Source: Compostimonas suwonensis (GTDB lineage Bacteria > Actinomycetota > Actinomycetes > Actinomycetales > Microbacteriaceae). From it: a DNA stretch of 64,000 nt. The DNA lies in assembly GCF_002797855.1 (NCBI RefSeq), contig NZ_PGFB01000004.1, forward strand, positions 1 through 64,000. The letters run 5' to 3'. The translations under genes and the position numbers were made by a program. The notes under the pieces were generated by a model. The model was not told the DNA's origin, searched no databases, and worked only from the letters and a program-made list of their open reading frames with translations. Positions 60,598 through 64,000 of the stretch are shown piece after piece. Within the stretch, counting starts at the first letter, position 1, and the number at the start of each line of letters is the position of its first letter.

Positions 60598-61625
60598 GAG
60601 AAGTCGTCCTCTCGTTTGCCGAAGAATTTGAGGTAGACGCCGACGAGCACCGCGAGCACGATCGCGATCACGAGCGCCTGGGCCGAGGCGAGGCCGATGT
60701 CGCCGCGTCCGGTGAGGAACTGGTAGACGCGCACGCTGATGACCTCGGTTCCGGCACCGCCGCCCGTGAGCAGGTAGATGTCGTCGAAGCTCGTGAAGGT
60801 CCAGATGAACCGCAGCACGGCGAGCACCGCGATCGTCGGCAGCAGCTGCGGCCAGACGATGTAGCGGAATCGCTGCGACACCGTCGCGCCGTCGACTCTC
60901 GCGGCCTCCTCGAGCGAGCCGGGGATGGCCTGGAGCCGCGCCGTCAGGAAGAGGAACGCGAAGGGGAACTGGCGCCAGGCCTCGAATGCGATGACGGTGA
61001 TGAGCGCCGTCGGCACCGGGATGACGAGGCCGAAGAGCGAGACCTCGTTGGTCTTCTCGCTGAGGAAGGCGATGGGATCCGACCAGCCCAGCAGCCGCTC
61101 GCCCCAGTAGTTGACGAAGCCGAACTGCGGGCTGAGCATCGTCTGCCAGACGAAGGCGACGGCGACGACCGGTGCGACATAGGGCAGCAGCATGGCCGAG
61201 CGCACGAAGCCGCGACCGCGGAACTTCTTGCGCAGCGCGAGCGCCGCGACGAGGCCGAGGGCGATGGATGACGCAGTGCCGAGTATCGAGTAGACGAGCG
61301 TTGTGACGATCGTGTCGACGAAGCCCGGCGCCGTGACCACGTTGACGAAGTTGTCGAGCACGTAGTCGCCGAAGACGCTCGCGGAGCGCAGGTTGATCAG
61401 GCGCACCTTCTGGAAGGCGAGCGAGATGCTCCAGAGGATCGGCAGCACGACGACGGCGATGACGATGATCACGGTCGGAGCGATGAGCCCCATGCCCGTC
61501 CTCGCCTCGGCCCGCCGCATCGCGCCCGGCTTGGGACTGCGCGGAGACCGCGCCCGGGGTGTCTGGGGTGGGCCCGGCGGCACCGGAGTCGATCCGATGC
61601 CGCCGGGGGTCAGCGTGCTGGTCAC
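60594..61625 (-). CDS. Sugar ABC importer permease (MalF-type)
   Basis: 343 aa. A Pro/Gly-rich cytoplasmic N-terminus (about 40 residues) precedes six helices; the coupling loop is LEEAARVDGATVSQRFRYIVWPQL. GTG 61625 overlaps the binding-protein stop (GTGA). Confidence 0.88.
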   Translation of the reverse strand: MTSTLTPGGIGSTPVPPGPPQTPRARSPRSPKPGAMRRAEARTGMGLIAPTVIIVIAVVVLPILWSISLAFQKVRLINLRSASVFGDYVLDNFVNVVTAPGFVDTIVTTLVYSILGTASSIALGLVAALALRKKFRGRGFVRSAMLLPYVAPVVAVAFVWQTMLSPQFGFVNYWGERLLGWSDPIAFLSEKTNEVSLFGLVIPVPTALITVIAFEAWRQFPFAFLFLTARLQAIPGSLEEAARVDGATVSQRFRYIVWPQLLPTIAVLAVLRFIWTFTSFDDIYLLTGGGAGTEVISVRVYQFLTGRGDIGLASAQALVIAIVLAVLVGVYLKFFGKREDDFS

Positions 61626-63019
61626 TCGATCGAGTCCTGGATGCCCTGGATCGCCTGCTGCGCCTGCTCGGCCGCGCCCGCGCCATCGATCTCGCCGCTC
61701 GCGAGGGCGCCGATGGCCTTCGGGATCGGCAGCTCGGTGAGGATCGCGCCGAGCAGGTTGCCCTGGCCCTGATCGAAACCCCAGCGGCTGAAGTTGTCGA
61801 CGCCGCTCTGCAGGGCGTCGATGACCTCGGGCGAATAGATGTCGGTGAGCTTCGCGCGGGTGTCGACGCCGCTCTCGAGCTCCTTCCATCCGTCGGTGAA
61901 CTTCTGCGGCTCATCCGCCGTTCCGCTGCGGGTCGGGAACTTGCCCTCGGGGGCCTGGCTGAGCCACTGGAGGTAGGCGTCATCCATGAAGTACTCGACG
62001 AACTGAGTGGCGGCCTCGGTGTTCGCATCGGCCGTGATGACCCAGGAGGTCACGTCTCCGCCGGAGACGGGCCCGCCGTCGGGCCCCGAGAGGCTCGTGA
62101 CGAAGCCGCTGTTCTCGGCGATGAAGCGCGGGTTGTCGGCGCACTCGGGGCAGGTCGGCATCGCGTCGTCGACGAGCCCGGCCATCTCGTCGAGGATGAA
62201 GGACGCCCACATGGTGATGGCCGCCTTGCCCGCCATGTAGGTGGTCTTGGTGCCCGTGGAGTCCATCGCGCCGCTCACGGAGAGGTCGCCCGTGAGCGTG
62301 CCGTACTGGGTGAAGGCCTCGACGCACTCGGGGCTGTCGATCGTGACCGCACCGCTGTCGTCGACGAGCTCGCAGCCGTTGGCGAGGGCGAAGAACTCGA
62401 AGATCTGCTGCGTGTAGGAGGTGCTCGGGCTGTTGCCGGCCACGAAGCCCGCGATCTCGGGGCTGTTGAGGGTCTCGGCGGCCTTCATCACGTCGTCGTA
62501 GGTCTCCGGCGCCGGCAGTCCGGCCTTCTCGAAGAGGTCTTTGCGGTAGATGACCGAGAGCGGGAAGCCGTCGCTCGGGATGGCCAGCTGGGCTCCGTCC
62601 TCCTGGGTGAGGGTGAGTGCGGCGGGCGAGAACGTTGCGGGGTCGAGGTCGCTGAGCACGGTGGCCGTCGCCTCGGTGTTGACGAGCTCGTTGCTCGACA
62701 TCGTGCGCACGGCGGAGAGGGGAAGGGCTCCGACGACGTCGGGCAGGGTTCCCGCCGCAGCGGCCGCCGTGATGAGCTGCGGGAACTGGTCTTCGTTGAC
62801 GCCCACGAGCTCGACCGCGATGCCCGTCGACTCGGTGAACTGGTCGGCGGCCGCCTGAGCGATCGCCAGGCGGTCGGCCTGCTCCTCGAGGGTCCAGACG
62901 ACGAGCTCGTTGTCGTCTCCTCCGCCGGAGCCCGAGGAGTCCGAGGCTCCGCAGCCGGTGAACGTCGTCAGTACCGCGATCGCGGCGAGCACGACCAGGG
63001 GTGCTTTTCTTCTCTTCAT
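61622..63019 (-). CDS. Sugar ABC importer binding lipoprotein
   Basis: 465 aa. Signal peptide with lipobox FTGC (Cys23), then a family 1 solute-binding domain (VVWTLEEQADRLAIAQAAADQF, GFPLSVIYRKDLFEKAGLPAPETYDDV). AAGGAG is 7 nt before ATG 63019. First gene of the operon, with two LacI operators at its promoter. Substrate probably a sugar acid or related glycoside, from the dehydratase. Confidence 0.9.
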   Translation of the reverse strand: MKRRKAPLVVLAAIAVLTTFTGCGASDSSGSGGGDDNELVVWTLEEQADRLAIAQAAADQFTESTGIAVELVGVNEDQFPQLITAAAAAGTLPDVVGALPLSAVRTMSSNELVNTEATATVLSDLDPATFSPAALTLTQEDGAQLAIPSDGFPLSVIYRKDLFEKAGLPAPETYDDVMKAAETLNSPEIAGFVAGNSPSTSYTQQIFEFFALANGCELVDDSGAVTIDSPECVEAFTQYGTLTGDLSVSGAMDSTGTKTTYMAGKAAITMWASFILDEMAGLVDDAMPTCPECADNPRFIAENSGFVTSLSGPDGGPVSGGDVTSWVITADANTEAATQFVEYFMDDAYLQWLSQAPEGKFPTRSGTADEPQKFTDGWKELESGVDTRAKLTDIYSPEVIDALQSGVDNFSRWGFDQGQGNLLGAILTELPIPKAIGALASGEIDGAGAAEQAQQAIQGIQDSIE

Positions 63020-63100
63020 CGAGAAACTCCTTGATGTGGGGTGGTTGCACAGAACGATGCTGTTTGTGTGTTGTGCGGTCCTGCGTCCTGAGCGACGCAG

Positions 63101-63157
63101 TGTTAGCGCTCGCATCCGGACAATCACCAATGTTAGCGCTCGCATAAGATGTGTCAA
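63101..63157 (-). promoter_or_regulatory. Promoter with paired LacI-type operators
   Basis: On the minus strand -35 TTGACA (63152-63157), a 16-nt spacer and -10 TAACAT (63130-63135). The same 15-mer, TGTTAGCGCTCGCAT, occurs at 63101-63115 and 63131-63145, exactly 30 bp apart (about three helical turns); its centre AGCGCT is the usual LacI-family core. One copy covers the -10, the other lies about 20 nt downstream of the start site. Confidence 0.85.
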
Positions 63158-63271
63158 GACACCGTCGGGAATCGATGGGGATTCGGTGGCTGGCGATCGG
63201 AGGGTCGCGCGGGTATGTGCCGAGGCTGCGAGGCGGCGAGGACTGTGCGCCGGGGTGCGGCTACGACCGGA

Positions 63272-63826
63272 TCAGGCCTGCCCGTCGCCCTCGAGAGGGC
63301 TTCGACGGTGGTCGAGGGTCGCGAGCGCCGTGTTCTCGATCGGGATGCGGAAGCGGAAGAGCAGGATCGCATTGAGGACCGTGAAGCACAGTGCCGTGAT
63401 CCACGCGCTGTGCACGAGCGGCAGCGCGAAGCCCTCCACGATCACCGCGATGTAGTTCGGGTGGTGCAGCCACGACCAGCGGTACGGGCCACGGGTGACC
63501 CTCGGCAGGCCCGGGACCACGATGACCCGGGTGTTCCACCGGCGTCCGAGCGCCCCGATGCACCACCAGCGCAGCGCCTGCGACGCCAGCACGAGAGCGA
63601 GCATGGGCCAGCCGAGCCACGGGATGAACGGGCGGCCGAGACCCCACACCTCCACGAGACACGCGATGAGCAGCCCCGTGTGCAGGAGGACCATGGCCGG
63701 GAAGTGCCGCTGGCCGTACTCCACTCCCCCGCGTGCGAACGACCAGCGGGCGTTCCGATCCGACACGATCAGCTCGGCGAGCCGTTCGAGGCCCGTCGCG
63801 ACGACGAGCAGCGTGTAGAGCATCAT
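63272..63826 (-). CDS. Isoprenylcysteine-methyltransferase-like enzyme (SrsB-like)
   Basis: 184 aa membrane protein with about five helices. The C-terminal VTRGPYRWSWLHHPNYIAVIVEG is the SAM-binding signature of the ICMT family. In type III PKS loci such proteins (SrsB) methylate the resorcinol product. ATG 63826 overlaps the PKS stop (ATGA); an ATG four codons earlier is an alternative. Confidence 0.87.
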   Translation of the reverse strand: MMLYTLLVVATGLERLAELIVSDRNARWSFARGGVEYGQRHFPAMVLLHTGLLIACLVEVWGLGRPFIPWLGWPMLALVLASQALRWWCIGALGRRWNTRVIVVPGLPRVTRGPYRWSWLHHPNYIAVIVEGFALPLVHSAWITALCFTVLNAILLFRFRIPIENTALATLDHRRSPLEGDGQA

Positions 63827-64000
63827 GCGTCGGGCCATTCGAGCAGCACGAGCTCGGCGCTCACACCCGGGCCGAAGGCGAAGAGCAGGCCGTGGGCGCC
63901 GGGCGCCGGGCGGGTCTCGATCGTGTCGGCGAGCACGTGCAGCACCGACGACGACGACAGGTTGCCCACCCTCTCGAGGGAGCCCCAGCTGATCGCGAGA
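63823..64000 (-). CDS. Type III polyketide synthase, C-terminal end only
   Basis: The last 58 codons translate to SWGSLERVGNLSSSSVLHVLADT followed by GAHGLLFAFGPGVSAELVLLEW, the conserved C-terminus of chalcone-synthase-type enzymes, including the catalytic Asn (VGNLSSSS) and the GFGPG-type loop (AFGPG here). The rest lies right of the window. Upstream partner of the methyltransferase. Confidence 0.9.
   Translation of the reverse strand, partial: LAISWGSLERVGNLSSSSVLHVLADTIETRPAPGAHGLLFAFGPGVSAELVLLEWPDA

Overview
This window is about 64 kb of high-GC, tightly packed actinobacterial chromosome. Gene content and order (tyrS beside an rRNA operon, infC-rpmI-rplT next to pheST and an arg operon, lexA with a LysM gene, recA-recX-miaB-miaA-dapF, ftsK-rnj-dapA-dapB) are those of the vertically inherited actinobacterial core. 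The SatD-like gene, the leaderless starts, the PriA-type HisA and the actinobacterial DUF families (1844, 3046, 4395) point to Microbacteriaceae; the family assignment is inference. No transposase, integrase, CRISPR array or tRNA gene was seen.

Layout. 0-0.4 kb: promoter and leader of an rRNA operon that runs off the left edge on the minus strand, preceded by tyrS. 1.8-3.2 kb: a plus-strand SatD-like/DUF3307-like pair behind an unusually symmetrical operator. 3.2-11 kb: aag-like glycosylase, a tiny membrane ORF, and argCJBDF + argH with a 37-codon relic of argG between argF and argH. 11-14.6 kb: pheST. 14.7-18 kb: gluABCD-type glutamate/amino-acid ABC importer. 18-21.4 kb: rRNA methyltransferase, rplT, rpmI, infC (AUC start, very long C-terminal tail), DUF1844. 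21.4-25.3 kb: hisC-hisB-hisH-priA-sseB-like operon. 25.4-26.9 kb: divergent LysM gene and lexA with SOS boxes. 26.9-36.2 kb: VOC/AraC pair, hflX, RsmC-like methyltransferase, dapF-miaA-miaB, recX-recA with an SOS box, DUF3046, clgR. 36.3-46.8 kb: pncC-type cinA, pgsA, ftsK, GNAT, a MacAB-like exporter, rnj, dapA. 47.1-49.5 kb: thioredoxin-like, DUF4395, OsmC and TIGR01777 genes. 49.5-53.4 kb: TPR-like membrane protein, dapB, GNAT, histidine phosphatase, M16 peptidase.

From about 53.4 kb the content turns accessory. Two paralogous TetR regulators flank an aldo/keto reductase. A LacI-controlled acid-sugar locus (solute-binding protein, two permeases, enolase-superfamily dehydratase, LacI repressor) follows, with two operators over a clear -35/-10 promoter. 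At the right edge are a type III polyketide synthase (C-terminus only) and an isoprenylcysteine-methyltransferase-like enzyme; an FAD oxidoreductase lies on the other side of the sugar locus. Together these three recall the alkylresorcinol SrsA/SrsB/SrsC set, here split by the sugar locus.

Regulatory signals worth reading first: the nested satD operator, the three SOS boxes (LysM gene, lexA, recA), the pair of LacI operators, the 6-2-6 palindromes upstream of each TetR gene, and a recurring TANNNT hexamer 6-8 nt before start codons that marks many genes as leaderless.
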